The notes under the pieces are model-generated. The model saw only the letters and a list, made by a program, of their open reading frames with translations, was not told the DNA's origin and did not search any database. A stretch of DNA of 64,000 bases, from NCBI RefSeq assembly GCF_964340395.1, contig NC_135566.1, forward strand, positions 14,932,501-14,996,500, written 5' to 3'. The translations under genes were made by a program, and so were the position numbers. This DNA comes from Glandiceps talaboti (Eukaryota > Hemichordata > Enteropneusta > Spengelidae). Below are positions 20,317 to 36,757 of this stretch, piece after piece (the stretch's first letter is position 1; the number at the start of each line of letters is the position of its first letter).

Positions 20317-20665
20317 ATTATACCATACAGGAGCTGCGTTAAACAAAAAATACGGAATATACTAGTATACTCTGGTCGGTCAGTGTCACAACAATGCATG
20401 TCTATGTCACTGATTCTGCTGTGTTCGAAATGAGCTAAAACGTTCAAATTATCATTACTTTTCCTGATTTTTCTTTGATAATACTGGCGCTGGTATAATT
20501 ATGTTACACTCCAATAATTTTTCTTCATTCAGCAGGAAAATACTTGTGACCTAAGGGTTGTCACTACCCGTCCATCTATCAACTTGTAGTGACAAAGGCC
20601 CCTTAGGTCACTCATATTTTCCTTGGCTGGAGGAAGAAAAAATATTGGGCAATAACGCGATAAGG
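20317..20665. repeat. Dispersed repeat family C, copy 1, with 138-bp internal palindrome
   Basis: Shares GGAATATAxxxACTxTGGT, GTGTCACAACAAxxxGxGTCTATGT, TTCTGCTGTGTTCGAAATG and TGATTTTTCTTTGATAxTACTGG with 52017-52315. The part 20511-20648 (CCAATAATTTTTCTTC ... GAAGAAAAAATATTGG) is palindromic, including GTGACCTAAGGG/CCCTTAGGTCAC. Confidence 0.7.
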
Positions 20666-22009
20666 TCTAATTGTTGTAGAATTCAGGAATATGTCTATAT
20701 TTCTAGAATCAATAGTTGTCAATTTTTTGTTTTAATTCTAGAAACGATTTACTGAGAAACTGCAGAAATAGTATAATACCATGACAACAATTTGATGGTT
20801 ACATATTGAAGTATTAGTCTAGCGATTATTTTCTGACTTAATCTGCACGAGTGTACATGTAGTAGGGCGATATGTTGATTGCATAGGATTACTCTATTCA
20901 TTTATAATCCCACGAGCTGCAGGCAAGAGTATTAAGTAGTCCGGGGAATCATACTAGTAAATCTCTTTCCATAAAGTGTTTATCACATGTTGGAATAATC
21001 CCTTTTACAAGTTGTTCCCTTAATAATCTACCTTCTAACATCAAATGCTGTTTTAAGTTACTACTAGAATATAACGAGAAATATTAACAAACTGTAATAA
21101 AAGTCAAGAAAACTATCCTGAGGGAGGGAGTACAGTAATTAGAATGTCAACACAAGAGCGAAGTTTAAAAATATGAAATACAAAATTTAAGGAATTTATC
21201 AAAAATTCATGTTTTTTGTTTTTTATGTGTTGAATTTGAAATTTGCGATCATCAATTCAAGTCACTGAACAAAATCAGCAAAACAGTACGTGAGTAGACT
21301 GGAACAATACAGACTGATGAAAGATACATGATACACATGATATAAACATACGAGAGTAAAGTATGAATCATGGCAACTTGCCAAGTTATCTTCTGCGTTT
21401 GTAAGACTTTATGTGTGACGACAAGAATGTGGGAGTTGGATCAATACAGAGAAGATACATCTAAATTTGAATGGAAATGAAGGAATTATTGTCTAAGAAC
21501 AGATGTCATAGGAAATTAGACTACCAAGTTTTGAAAACCAATTTCCTGTCGTCTTGTCATGTATTTGTCAAGCGTTGTATGGACTGTATAGAAGTTATTG
21601 CTGGAGGTTGTGTGTGGCAATGTTACAGAAATTAATTATAAACTTATCAATAGCCTCAGATGAGTTGAAATATTTATAGGAAGGAAGTATTCATATCCTC
21701 TGGTGTAGTGCAAGTACGATGTTAATGTAGATGGCAATGTAAGGTAATATACAACTGGCGACATCAGACTGTGGCTGGACAGCACCAGTTACAAACAGGG
21801 AAAGCAAACAACTGAATTGGATTAATAACACTTCGCTCAGCGTGTTGGAAGAATAGAGACTTGTATTACACACCATGGTTTGACAAAAACAGTTTCATGG
21901 CCGCTTTATGTATACATGAAATGCCAGGAGAACTGGAAATTTGTTTGTGAACATGCACTACTATGAAAAGTGGCCATACAACTGTTCTTATCTGTTAGGG
22001 GTGTGTGGC
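20666..22009. other. Presumed intron or intergenic DNA upstream of the sulfotransferase terminal exon
   Basis: AT-rich. A minus-strand 61-codon frame (21691-21876) has hydrophobic runs but no donor in a sensible place. No exon called. Confidence 0.3.
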
Positions 22010-22205
22010 CAGTGCTGGAAACCCCAGGTCCCATTTTAAGACCCACTTTGACCAAAAACCAATAATCCCCCATTTTAGACCATTACAGGTTTTTAAAAGA
22101 CAAAAGTTTAGACCTAAATACATTTTCCTTAGGAGGCAACATTTTGGGGCAATTAATAGCAATTATGGTTTGAGCAATGGACCACATTTTAGACCAAGTA
22201 ACCCT
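22010..22205 (+). repeat. Dispersed repeat with recurring CCCATTTTAGACC words, copy 2
   Basis: Starts near GGCCAGTGCTGGAAACCCCA and carries TTTGACCAAAAACCAATAAT and two later TTTTAGACC words. The 113-codon frame across it is repeat-derived and not a gene. Confidence 0.5.
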
Positions 22206-26063
<3,858 letters not shown>

Positions 26064-26138
26064 TGAGTCAAGTTAGAGATAGACATCACATAGACAAAGA
26101 TGACATGAACAGATAAAACATGAGATAGACAAGAACAA

Positions 26139-26142
<4 letters not shown>

Positions 26143-26170
<28 letters not shown>

Positions 26171-26174
26171 AGAC
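26143..26174 (+). repeat. (ACAG)n microsatellite
   Basis: Seven to eight ACAG units, 80 bp after the (GA)n tract and preceded by an AACAAACAAAC run. Confidence 0.92.
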
Positions 26175-28040
26175 AAAAAGCTGAGGGAAATTTGTCAGGA
26201 TCTCATTATCAAGATTACAATAAATAATATTAGTTGAAATAACGTGTGGATTGCTACAATACAGCATTAACGACAACTGTTACACTATGAATGACTTAAT
26301 AGTTTAAAGAGATACATAGGAAGAGTGAATCACAAGTTGTACATACAAGTATTCACACAGTTCATTCCTGTCTTATTTTACAGTGACACACACCATGTAC
26401 AGACATCCATATCAAGGCTAGAGATATCAATCAGTGAAAACATGATATAGTTTACAATGACTCGAATGAGCAATTGCATGAAGCTGAACTGCTACTTTCA
26501 AGTTTATGTGTGCACTATATAATTATATTATTTAAAAAAATATCTATTATATGAACGGGAAAATATGGTGTGACCTGATATGGTAGTATGTTGTATTTTA
26601 AACAGGGGAGCTTCTACCATTAGTTGTATAGGAGAACAAATTATTAATATTTTGTAAAAAAAAAATATCTCAAGAATCAGTGGTCTCCGAATGATTCTAA
26701 TTTGGTGAGATCATGAAATGAACAAATGTCAATGTCTTCAGCCAAGGTATATGTACATATGAATTCATTCAGCATGCAATTACACATGTAGCTGTTGCAG
26801 AGATAATATTGAAATGCAAAGATGACACAATAGCTTGATAAACACCCTCCCCGGGCAAGCTGTAAGCTTCCTGTGTTGAAAACCTAAATTGCATGGCTCA
26901 CGCTTCAAAGTTTGTTGACCTCTAGAGAAACAAATGTACTAATATCATGAAATGAACAAACATCAACGTCTTCAGCCTAGGTATATGAATTCAAAGCAGT
27001 GCAAATACGTGCATCTGTTTCAGAGAAAACATTGAAATTAAGAATATGACATACAACTGACTAGCTTCAAGCTATTGAAAGTCAATCTTTTATAGCGCAA
27101 AGTTGTTAACGTCTTAAAAACGTAACCACTCAATGTTTCAGATTGGAAAACATATAAAAAAGATGTACATTTGTATACGGTATGTGGTCTTCATGACTTG
27201 AAGCAAAAAAGAAAAGAACCTCTCATTCCATTTCAAAGACATACATTATCTCAATAAATAAGTGATGTGTAGAATCATGGTACACTAAAATGATAGCGAT
27301 GATAGCGATGATAGCATTGCATGACATTTAATTTTCTCTGTTTTTCTATTTGCAGTACAATCTTCACATCTCATCACTAAAATGAGTTTTTAGTGCTTTA
27401 GGCTGGATGAATAAAGATGTAGGTATATTAGTTTGCAGATGATTTTCCATCTACAAAATGACTTTGATAAGAGCTTTTTTTTGACATCAATGATAAAATC
27501 ACCATGGACACCTGAGTAAAATTCAGTAAAATGACTCCAAATAAGGGCTATTGGGGGTGGGTTCAACCAATTCATGTAAAACTAGTTTTTAAGTATTCAC
27601 TCTATTATAATTTACTTTCTGAGAGTAATGTTCTGATTTCATATGAAATAATGACATAGCCATGTCAAAATTGACGACGAACCCTTGCTGGAAACGTCAG
27701 CTGTCTTTAATAACTATTACATCAAGGACTGTTTTTACAACTTACTACTTCAACATTTTCTGATTTCATAGTTCAATAGTTCTTTTTTCATCCATGTATC
27801 ATTGAGTTCTTGGTGGAAAGTTTTGTTGCTACGTTTCAAGACAGTTATACCATTTATAATGCATCAATTTTGCACTGTGTCTATTTTTGTGTTAATCTTC
27901 GTTTTTTCTGACAGTATTACAGTGGCACAAGTCGAGTTTATAAGCTTTACTACTCTAGTGAAAATACTTAAATAAAAAACACATTCCAGTATAATATTAA
28001 TGTCAATGCATGTCTTCTATGACATTACAATTTTTGTTCT
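26175..28040. other. AT-rich non-coding stretch
   Basis: A pair of similar segments (26700-26800 and 26940-27040, sharing 'ATGAAATGAACAAA' and 'TCTTCAGCC(A/T)AGGTATATG') points to an old local duplication of about 240 bp. No gene. Confidence 0.35.
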
Positions 28041-28064
28041 AACATTGTTAGAACTGTTGATTGA

Positions 28065-28210
28065 ACAGTAGAGAGTTCCTGTACATTTGTATCTTAATAT
28101 TAGGTTTGAGTTCAGTCAATTGCAAGTGGTGTTAAGTACATTGTGTATACATCAGTATGTAGAATACTGAGTGTACCTTTTAATATGCTGAAAAACTTGA
28201 TTGCATAGTA
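28065..28210 (+). repeat. Dispersed repeat family D, fragment 1
   Basis: GAGAGTTCCTxTAxATTT, then TTTGAGTTCAGTCAATTGCA, GTGGTGTTAAG and CCTTTTAATATGC. Shares words and order with 28508-28650 and, inverted, with 35866-36212. Confidence 0.55.
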
Positions 28211-28269
28211 AGAGAGTTCCTATATATTTTTTGATATGTACCATAAATTACATCATCTGATCATTTAAA

Positions 28270-28468
28270 ATCGTTCTAATATGTTAATTTCTGCAGTATT
28301 CTCCTCCGACTCTTGTTTACGCTTGAAGATGATTTTAATGTATAGGAATTTAATGTATTTTTGAAATGTCAATATTTTCAATTCTTTTCATGGTTTTTAA
28401 TGTCTATTTTGTTGTACTATGTATGTTTTTTTTTTTATGTATATGGGAGTGTATCCTGCCAATAAAGT

Positions 28469-28508
<40 letters not shown>
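28270..28508 (+). mobile_element. Decayed L2/CR1-like LINE 3' end with (TAA)n tail
   Basis: A T-rich 'TTTTTAATGTCTATTTTGTTG ... TGTATGTTTTT' region, then CCTGCCAATAAAGTTTAA and twelve AAT units (28470-28508). This layout is characteristic of L2-clade 3' UTRs in invertebrates. No coding part remains. Confidence 0.45.
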
Positions 28509-28650
28509 GTTATATTTTAATACTAGCTTTGAGTTCAGCCAATTGCAAGTGGTGGTTAAGTGTGCTTCAGTGACTACAATACTTTTTAAATATGCAGCAA
28601 AAACTACACCCAAATAGGTATAAACTCAGCTTGTGCCCCTTTATGTTACA
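28508..28650 (+). repeat. Dispersed repeat family D, fragment 2
   Basis: GCTTTGAGTTCAGCCAATTG, AAGTGGTGGTTAAGTGTGCT, ending AACTCAGCTTGTGCCCCTTT, which is the reverse complement of the TTAAAGGGCACAA-type end at 35866. Confidence 0.6.
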
Positions 28651-28824
28651 TTAAAAACTTTATGCTTTGGATCGGATACATGTATATACTGAGTATCATT
28701 ATAATATATATTACGGTTATTTTATATTTACTTATATCTTAAATATATTTATAATCTTTTAATATGTACAAACCATTAAAAATCATCTGGTGTTTATTAT
28801 TTTACATTAAAATATTATTGTCAC

Positions 28825-29058
28825 CAATAATACTGCAAAGTTTATTAAAGGGACACAAAATGTACTGGTGGATGAAAAATTAATGATAAATATTTTAGTA
28901 TCACATTTTGTTTGTGCCAGTTCAATCTACCAGTTAATGTACAATAATACTGCAAAGTTTATTAAAGGGACACAAAATGTACTGGTGGATGAAAAATTAA
29001 TGATAAATATTTTAGTATCACATTTTGTTTGTGCCAGTTCAATCTACCAGTTAATGTA
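28825..29058 (+). repeat. Perfect 117-bp tandem duplication
   Basis: 28825-28941 and 28942-29058 appear identical base for base. The unit includes TTTATTAAAGGGACACAAAA, like the end of a TTAA-type MITE. The repeated frame MDEKLMINILVSHFVCASS is a by-product. Confidence 0.95.
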
Positions 29059-29330
29059 CTTTCACATGTTATTTTAATAATTGATGAACACCAAAGTGGA
29101 TAGTTTTTTTTCCAATTTTATAAATTTTATAAACATTTTGTTTGACTGGTATTTGATATTGTTGTGCCCAATCCAATGTAGCCTTGACAATATAAGAACT
29201 TGAAAATTTAAGTAGAGATGAATTTACTAGTCAGAAAGTTATCACTTATCAAATCAAATAAATCTAATTTAAGCGTTTTTTAGTGGTCTAGAACTATATG
29301 TGTAGATTTGTTTTCAACAATCTCTATCTC

Positions 29331-29815
29331 CACCATATAGTTAAATGGCTTTCGCTAGCACAGCATTCCATTCTTACTACCAAAAGCAGTAGTTTAATCA
29401 TTAATGCTATTGGTGCATTGATATAAACGTGATGACCTTATCACATAATTTACTTTACTGGAGGTTGAATTTGTAGTAAAATGAAGGAAGTAACCAATTG
29501 CAACTGCCTGTCTGTGTGTGATGGATTACTACTGACATGCACTGTTCAGCCTTTCCCCAGCAGGTGATTTAGCTAGATTTTCATTTTCATTTTCATTTTC
29601 ATTTGACTATACATGGAGAGCAAGAGAAAGAGAGAGAGAGAGATCGCAGAAAATGAGTCCACACGTATAGTTCTAGCCTAACAGTTCACATGACAAACTG
29701 TCTGCCAAAATGTACTTCAATACAGAATAACAATTCCATTAGTATTAAACTATTGCTGTCGGCGGTAAGAACAGAATGCTGTGCTGAGAAAGCTATTTGA
29801 CTATATGGTGGCAAT
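29331..29815. mobile_element. Inverted-repeat element with about 80-bp arms
   Basis: Left arm 29331-29410 (CCACCATATAGTTAAATGGC ... AGTAGTTTAATCATTAATGC) is mirrored at 29739-29815 (TTAGTATTAAACTATTGCTG ... ACTATATGGTGG). The spacer contains a (CATTTT)n run and a GA patch. A spacer segment (29650-29727) recurs directly after the element at 29829-29907. Confidence 0.7.
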
Positions 29816-29907
29816 GTAGAGCTCTTGGAAAACGAGTCCATACATATAGTTCGAGACTAACAGCTCACACGACAAACAGTCTGCCAAAATGTACATACAG
29901 AATAACA
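29650..29907. repeat. Direct repeat of an 80-bp segment bracketing the right arm
   Basis: GAGTCCA(C/T)AC(G/A)TATAGTTC and GACAAACxGTCTGCCAAAATG occur at about 29654-29727 and again at 29833-29900. Confidence 0.7.
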
Positions 29908-31010
29908 ATGCTGAGGACCTGTCATCTCTCAGTTTCCTCAAATGAACGACCTTGATCACACCATTTCATTTCTCATAACATCTCATGGCACACTAGTATA
30001 TGAATGAACAAATAAATTGCTTTGATTTCCTGGCTGAAGCAAAATTGTAATGCTTTTTATTGATTATACAGCGATGCATTGACGCAAAATACCATCTCGA
30101 AGGTGCTAATGTCTTGAAAATCACTACGTTAACTGAGAAATTAGTATCTGGAAAGTTGTTAAATGTGTAATGGTTATTTCAATATGTGAAAACTACAGTG
30201 GAAGTTACATCATTTTGTATTTATACTAAGTATCACACCTTGAGTGTTTGACAAATTTATGACTGCTCAGGTGAAAATTTGGAACAAAGAAAGTGTTGAC
30301 ATAATTTTTGGAATCTGAATAAACATTGATATGCAAGTACATGTGTATGTTTTGGTGAAATTTTCATAAATTCAAAAGATTGGCAGCCTCTGTATCCCGT
30401 GGGGATTTTGACATTGTCTCCTAACTAGCATTTCCCTAATGCTGTCTTTATGTTACATCTTTATGTTACATGTAATGAAGCTACAGAAAGGCCACATTTC
30501 TTATTATTGGGTATTTTTACTTTTAATACCCACTGCAAAAATGCTGATGTCAATAGACTCACCACATGATTAGAATCAACTTGGAGATAGATGGACATTT
30601 AAATGGGACATTATGAATATTAACGAACCTTTCTCAGTAGACAGGAGTAGCCAATCACCAAGGGACATATTTCATGATTGATATAAAAGTATCTGTGATG
30701 GGTTGAATGTCACTCAGTGAGAAATTGTAGTCTAATTTTAGGTTTGAATAAACGGCCATTATGGGAAACGATAGTTGTGATGGGAAATGATCGTCAAAAT
30801 CACCAAACGACTAGATACTCATGATACTAGGCTTAGGATTCTCAAGTTATCTTTATAGTGTGTCTGACAAGAACTGGGTACCAAAACGGGTTTTATTAAT
30901 TCAAAACTTACGATGTTTCAATCCTACATGTACACATAGGGTCTGCATCAGGAAAATTGGATGTAGCAGAAAAACAGCTTTGGGTGACTACACTGCCAAA
31001 TAAAATACAA
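29908..31010. other. Non-coding stretch
   Basis: No convincing frame or repeat. A short duplicated word TTTATGTTACAT at 30448-30470. Confidence 0.3.
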
Positions 31011-31073
31011 GTGTGTGTCCAAAATGAGTATTATATAGTTATAATAGCTATAATACTCACTTTGGACACACAC
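31011..31073. repeat. Inverted repeat (hairpin), about 29-bp arms
   Basis: GTGTGTGTCCAAAATGAGTA ... TACTCACTTTGGACACACAC, with an AT-rich, partly self-complementary centre. One arm mismatch seen. Confidence 0.8.
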
Positions 31074-33764
31074 ACGTCTTAATTACAGAGTATTTCTATA
31101 CAATTACTTGAAATGAAATCTCAGAAAAACAGTAACTACGATTACATGTAACTCCCTTCAAAATGAAGGTTTCTAGATATTCACCAGACAAATACTGAAT
31201 TTATTCTATGGTTCAAAGACAAAGAAATATTTCCTGATCAATGGCCATAAACAATTTCAAACAATACAGCCTCTATTTATAACATCATCAAAACAAATAT
31301 ATATATATCACTGCCACTCAGAATTTGTCAATTTTAAACTATGGTTCAAGACACTGAGTGGACATCTCCTGATATATAGCCATCAACAATTTCTAACAAC
31401 ACAGCCTTTATTGATGATATTAACCACAAGTTTCATTCACTCACTTTACTGCATTTTCCAAAAGGAACAACTTAATAAAGAGCTCATGTCAACTGTCTGA
31501 GTTCTTGAGAGTTCTCGAGAGTACCTCGATTGTAATACTACCTAATACGATTACACATAGTTCATAAAATTCAAATCTACATCAATTCTACTCAGCCTCT
31601 AGAAAGCCTAATGATGTGACAAATTACAATTTGTAATATAATACCTAAAGACTACAGCTATATTGCGACTTGAAGTTCATTCTATAATTGCAGCTTAAAT
31701 CCTGGAGTCCTCTATATTAAGTTTTTCCCCGAGACATTTTTATTCACTTGAGAGTCAAATTGGAAGCTACATCTACAATCTATTGTAATGCATGAGTTTG
31801 CAAGTGCATGTTGCTATTAAAAGTCTTTAAAATTTAAAAATAAAACGAGACTTTTGACTGTGCTGACTTGTGTGAACATCTCATGTTTGAAGCCTTGCGT
31901 AGTTTAGAAACTAAGCTTGGCAGGCTTGACTTTCTACGACCTCTCTCTTTCTCGGCGGAGAAAGATCACAGAAAATCAAGCCTACCATGTATAGTTTCTA
32001 TACTGTGCATAGACATTTTGATACATATATACCACCAAGCTGTTGGAATTTTTTACTGCAGTGTAAGATATTATATCTTGTTGTTCAGCTCTATGAGGCT
32101 GCGCAACCAATGTAAGACCTAATAAAACAATTTGTGTGGTTCTGATTATGCTTAATTTTAGAATAGATGGAGTAAGTAGATTTTTTATCTTATTTTATTA
32201 TATACTTTTTTTTTCATGTGAGTGTCTAGTTCGGGTTTTCCATTGTTTTCCAAATTGTCTCTGTGTTATTTATTTCTTCCGATTAGATGTACAGTTATTA
32301 CAGACTGGAAGAACAGTTTTATATTGTCTTTTTAAGTTGGTCAGTTTCCGCATCCACTATTTTTCGTGAGACTTCACAATTTTTGCGATTTTATCATGTA
32401 TTTCTTGAATATGTAAAATAAAAGTTTAGGGTCGGCAGTGAAAGGCTAAGTGGGGTCGGGTAACTGGAACCAAACAATTATTTTTTATAGGCCCAAGATG
32501 GCATCTTTTTGTTCTGCCCTATGATGAAGGCTGCACAACCAGATGCCTCTTGTTGTTCAGCACTATCGCTAGCTGTGCAAACACTGAAGTGACAACTGAT
32601 ATCATGGCACAAAAATATAGACTACAGTTTGACTAACAAATTGGCTTTCTCAATTAGCATCTAGGGAATAGTCAGCTAGAATTGAAGAGCCCATGAAACA
32701 TATTGACTCGGGACTATCAAAAAAAAAGAAAAGTAATTGACATTTTTCTGTACTACACTTGTAATTTGCTCACATTAGCTTTTAATCAAAAAATTCTTTT
32801 CAAAGTAATTATTTGTAGTTTTACTATGGTGTAGGTCAAGAATACACTTTGTCAGTGACCTTGAATGCTAACAAAAACATGAATTGGGTGATACTAGCAA
32901 TACTCTGCTGAAGCATGCACCTGTCTATTAGTCATTGATAATACAATGAACATTGCCTTTAATAAAGTCTACATGTACATAGTCATGACTTCTTAATTGA
33001 TTGTCAACAAATGGTAAATTAGTGAGACTAAGTATGGATTTGGTTATGCATGGTTTGAGCAACAGGTTGGTAATGTTGAATTATTTATGTCTACATTTCA
33101 CCAAAGATATATGATTGTTATCAACAAGAGTGGCATGATACAATTAATGAGTCCCCAAGACTCAGGTTTTACGTGACATTTAAGTCTCAACTAGAACCTG
33201 AATTATATTTACAAAGTATCCATATATCCAGGTATAAAATAGCATTAGCTAAATTTTGTTGCTCAAATCATACTTTAGTTATTGAGACTGGAAGACATGT
33301 TGGTAACGCTACATCGGACAAAACAAGTATTTTTGTGAAAATGAAGGTCTCAACATTCTTGAAGATGAACTGCATGATTTGTTATTTTGGAACTAAGAAG
33401 ACTAGAAGTAGTAAGAGGCTTAGTCTGTCCTTGCTTACGGCATCTTAAAATTCACAAATAGCAGTAGGATGACAGGTATTTCCTGGACTTTATGTCTCCC
33501 TTTATCTACACTCAAGTTGTAAATTTCAAGAGAGGATATAAGAATGTGTTAAACTTAAGGTCATGTGAAACATGAGAATTGACTCACGTGGACAGGAGAA
33601 AATAGCTAATACTGAGTATTTCAATATAATGGTTCCAAATTGTAAGGTAGAAATAGATGTCACTTCATATTTCCTTACCTTGACGCCTACAATAGACAAT
33701 GTACTCAATATTTCTAATCCAGAACACTAATTACATGTAGTCTCATGTATGGTATCATGATTCA
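31074..33764. other. Non-coding stretch
   Basis: Two similar blocks at 31210-31290 and 31335-31420 (TGGTTCAAxGACA, CTGATxxATxGCCAT, AACAATTTC, ACAGCCT) suggest an old duplication of about 130 bp. No gene. Confidence 0.35.
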
Positions 33765-33862
33765 CTAGTGCTCACAAAAGAACAAATACCAGTAAACGTA
33801 ACAGCCAAAAAGAAATCGTGAGATGTACACTGCATCGGATTTTAATCAGATTGATTTCTGCT
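33765..33862. mobile_element. Solo arm of MULE-like MITE family B
   Basis: Only the right-hand arm is present: GTGCTCACAAAAGAACAAA, then CAGTAAACGTAACAGCCAAA, ending ATTTTAATCAGATTGA. The partner arm is absent, so this is a truncated copy. Confidence 0.7.
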
Positions 33863-35865
33863 ATACTGCAAGAGAATGTGTGGTTGTATGAAAATTATCA
33901 CCCCTCGTGCTAACATATCACCCTAGAATGGGATTGCTTTCTAAAATATCAACCTGTGAAACCTTTGTTTAAAACAGTACGAAGCATGTATCATTGTATG
34001 TTGAGATAAAAACAAAGCATCCATAATCCTACATTTGAGGTTGCCCTGAAGTAAAATAATGAAGTTGAGGTTGCCCTGAAGTAAAATAATGCCGAGTGGC
34101 TTAACCTTTAGTAGAGACATGCCATTTTTATAATTATGATGTACTTTAAGTTACAAGCTGACATTTGGTATTTCATTTGGCATACACTTCAATACACACG
34201 CGTACAATTTATTTCATCTGTATAATACCATTTTCAGGGCTAGCTTTTATCCTGACATATCTTCCCTGGAGGAGATTTGGAAAATCTGTTATGTCTCATG
34301 GAACCAATTTCAATAAACAATTGAATGACGTGTTTTCCATTCTGTTTTTGTTCTTGGTTAAAATGTTTCATTTTTTCAAGTTGAGAAGCGATTTCTTGAC
34401 ATAACACCATCTGAAAAGACACATACATGTACATGTATCCTGGGGCATGTACATATGACTACATGTACACTGTCACAGTACACACACCATGGCTATTATT
34501 CTTTAACACATCTTTTTTTTTTAAGTTTAAGGGTTGTTGAGGAAATATTTTTTTTCATGTCTTCTGAGCAGCATCAAAAAGACTAATTTCTATGTTGAAA
34601 GGGCAAACCCATAACTTTCATGAGCTAATTTAGATGAACAACATGGTGAAATGATGCTTTCTTTCTCTGTTGTTGTTCTCAGTTATAATCTTTCTGTGCT
34701 TGAAGCAGCTTCTCTGTCAAAGTGGCAAGGGCAGTTAATAAGTTCATCGTAAACCTTGATATGCACAAGAAATAGTTACTGGACCATACACATCAGTTAT
34801 CCATCACATGGATCCCGCTCAGATCCTTGAGGGAGTATTGCATGAGATTAGCAACATTATACACAGGATGTCTTGAATAGATTTCAAAATTGGCAACGCA
34901 CAATTGTAGATTCATGCATCTCACGACATGCAATAACTGGCACAATATCCTAAATCACAAGAGAGTCACAGCCAGGAAGGTACAATGTATATTAAACTTG
35001 CCTTGTAATTTGTATAACATCAGGAAGTAGCAAACTAACCATTTATTTTTAGATTCCTATAATTACAAAAAGATGTCAAATTTGCTTCATTGTTGACTTG
35101 AGGTGTACAATCTATTTCTATGTTAGCTGATAGGTCAAAAACGTTTCAATTCAACTGCTATACATGTACACGATACAATTGACAGCCTGGAAATAGCTGT
35201 ACGACTACTAATTTGACATTTCGGAATGTGTCGATGTAAAAACGTTTTATAGGTAAAATGACTATACTTCGAATTCTGAGGTCTAATTTCGATTATTCAT
35301 TTCATCCAAACCATCAAATCCCACGTAAGAAGAAGACATAAAATTTTTTATGTGCTATTCATTTATTACTATATTTCTTCTTGGAATATTACTTTTTTAT
35401 GTCATTGTCAGAGATTTTCCCATTTAAACGTGAAGGCAGCAAAGTTCATTCCTCAAGATGAAAATCTAATTTGCCTCACTCTGCGAACTTCAAACTGTAA
35501 GATTACAATATAGAATACAATCAAACACAGCTCTTTTTTCATTTCAGATGTCTATTCACTGGTAATATTACCAGACCAGGTATTACAATTAATTAGAAAT
35601 GTTTCCTTTTTACTATATTTGGCCTTTTCCACTTATAATCTGACAGATTCTGAGTGAATTGTGAGAGATTACTATTATAGTATTCTTCTGCTCAAATAAA
35701 ACACGGTTTATACATTAAATTCTTGTTACCAGTTAATTTGAAAAGAAGCATCATGTTGGGGAGCCCCCAGACTAAGAAAATGAAGATTAATATTTTTTTG
35801 AAAAGTTTACCTCTATTTTATTCTTGTAATATTAGTATAAAGGAATGAAGAACTAGTGCATGTTA
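33863..35865. other. Non-coding stretch
   Basis: A 30-bp unit is duplicated at 34035-34091 (TTGAGGTTGCCCTGAAGTAA). ACATGTACATGTA-rich DNA at 34410-34480. No gene. Confidence 0.4.
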
Positions 35866-36212
35866 AAGGGCACAATGTGAGTTTATACATGTTTAGGCAT
35901 AGTTTTTACTGCATAATAAAAGGTACTCACATTATTGTACTTACTGAAGCACACTTAACCACCACTTGCAATTCACTGAACTCAAACCTGGTATTAAGAT
36001 ATAACTCATAAATGATCCAATGTCAATGACATAATTTATGATACATATAAAAAAAATGTCCAGGAAATCCCTACTAGGCAGTCAACTGTTCTAACAATGT
36101 CAGAAGACAATCGTAATGTTACTTGCATCAACATTAACATTATACTAGCATGTGGTTTTATGTATTTTCACTTCAGTAAAAATGCATATAAACTCAGTTT
36201 GTGCCATATTAA
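35866..36212. mobile_element. TTAA-type MITE, family D full copy
   Basis: Left end TTAAAGGGCACAATGTGAGT followed by TTATAC; right end TATAAACTCAGTTTGTGCC followed by ATATTAA. The two ends are inverted repeats of about 26 bp. Internal words match 28065-28210 and 28508-28650 in reverse. The right end is eroded, so the target duplication is not certain. Confidence 0.6.
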
Positions 36213-36599
36213 TTATTTGAATGCTATTTGCCTTTGTGGAAATTTCTTGTGAAGGAATGCAGTTATAATGCAAACAATTTTTTGAATAATAACTATCAAT
36301 TAGGCTATTAAAATAATCCTCTTCTAGTTGAATGTTGTTGCTTCAGTTCTTCGATACTTGGTAATATTTAATAAACTTAATCATGCTCATATCATATTTC
36401 ATAAATGACAATCTAAGGACAACAGCTGTATTTAACTGTAATTTGATATCTGCATACAAAATCTCTCTCCATATGTCACATTGTTAATAACAATATCTAT
36501 GTGCTAAGTTGTGGATCTAAATATTGACATCATGCCAGTACGTGTTTGGAGAAGCATTATGAATGAGATAAAAATTACTTCATCTCAACTCATATATAT
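36213..36599. other. Non-coding stretch
   Basis: AT-rich, no feature recognised. Confidence 0.3.
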
Positions 36600-36757
36600 C
36601 AGTGTTTTTGCTGAGGTTGGGGAACCCCGCTACCAGAAAGCGGGAAAGGGATAAAAGTTTTAAAGTTACAGTCGACTATGATAATTTTGTTTGAAGTAAA
36701 ATTACTAGGGAACTCTGGTAGATTTTACCTGCTTTACAACCCTTAACAAAAATGTTC
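36600..36757. repeat. Fragment related to the hAT-like element at 41262-41704
   Basis: Starts CAGTGTTTTTGCTGAGGTTG, carries GGAACCCxGxTAxCAGAAAG and GGGAACTCTGGTAGATTTTA, and ends CCCTTAACAAAAATG. Same word order as the longer copy, without its internal duplications. Confidence 0.6.

Noticed and set aside
28868-29077. 69-codon frame with a repeated peptide
   Set aside because: A direct consequence of the 117-bp tandem duplication (117 is divisible by three).
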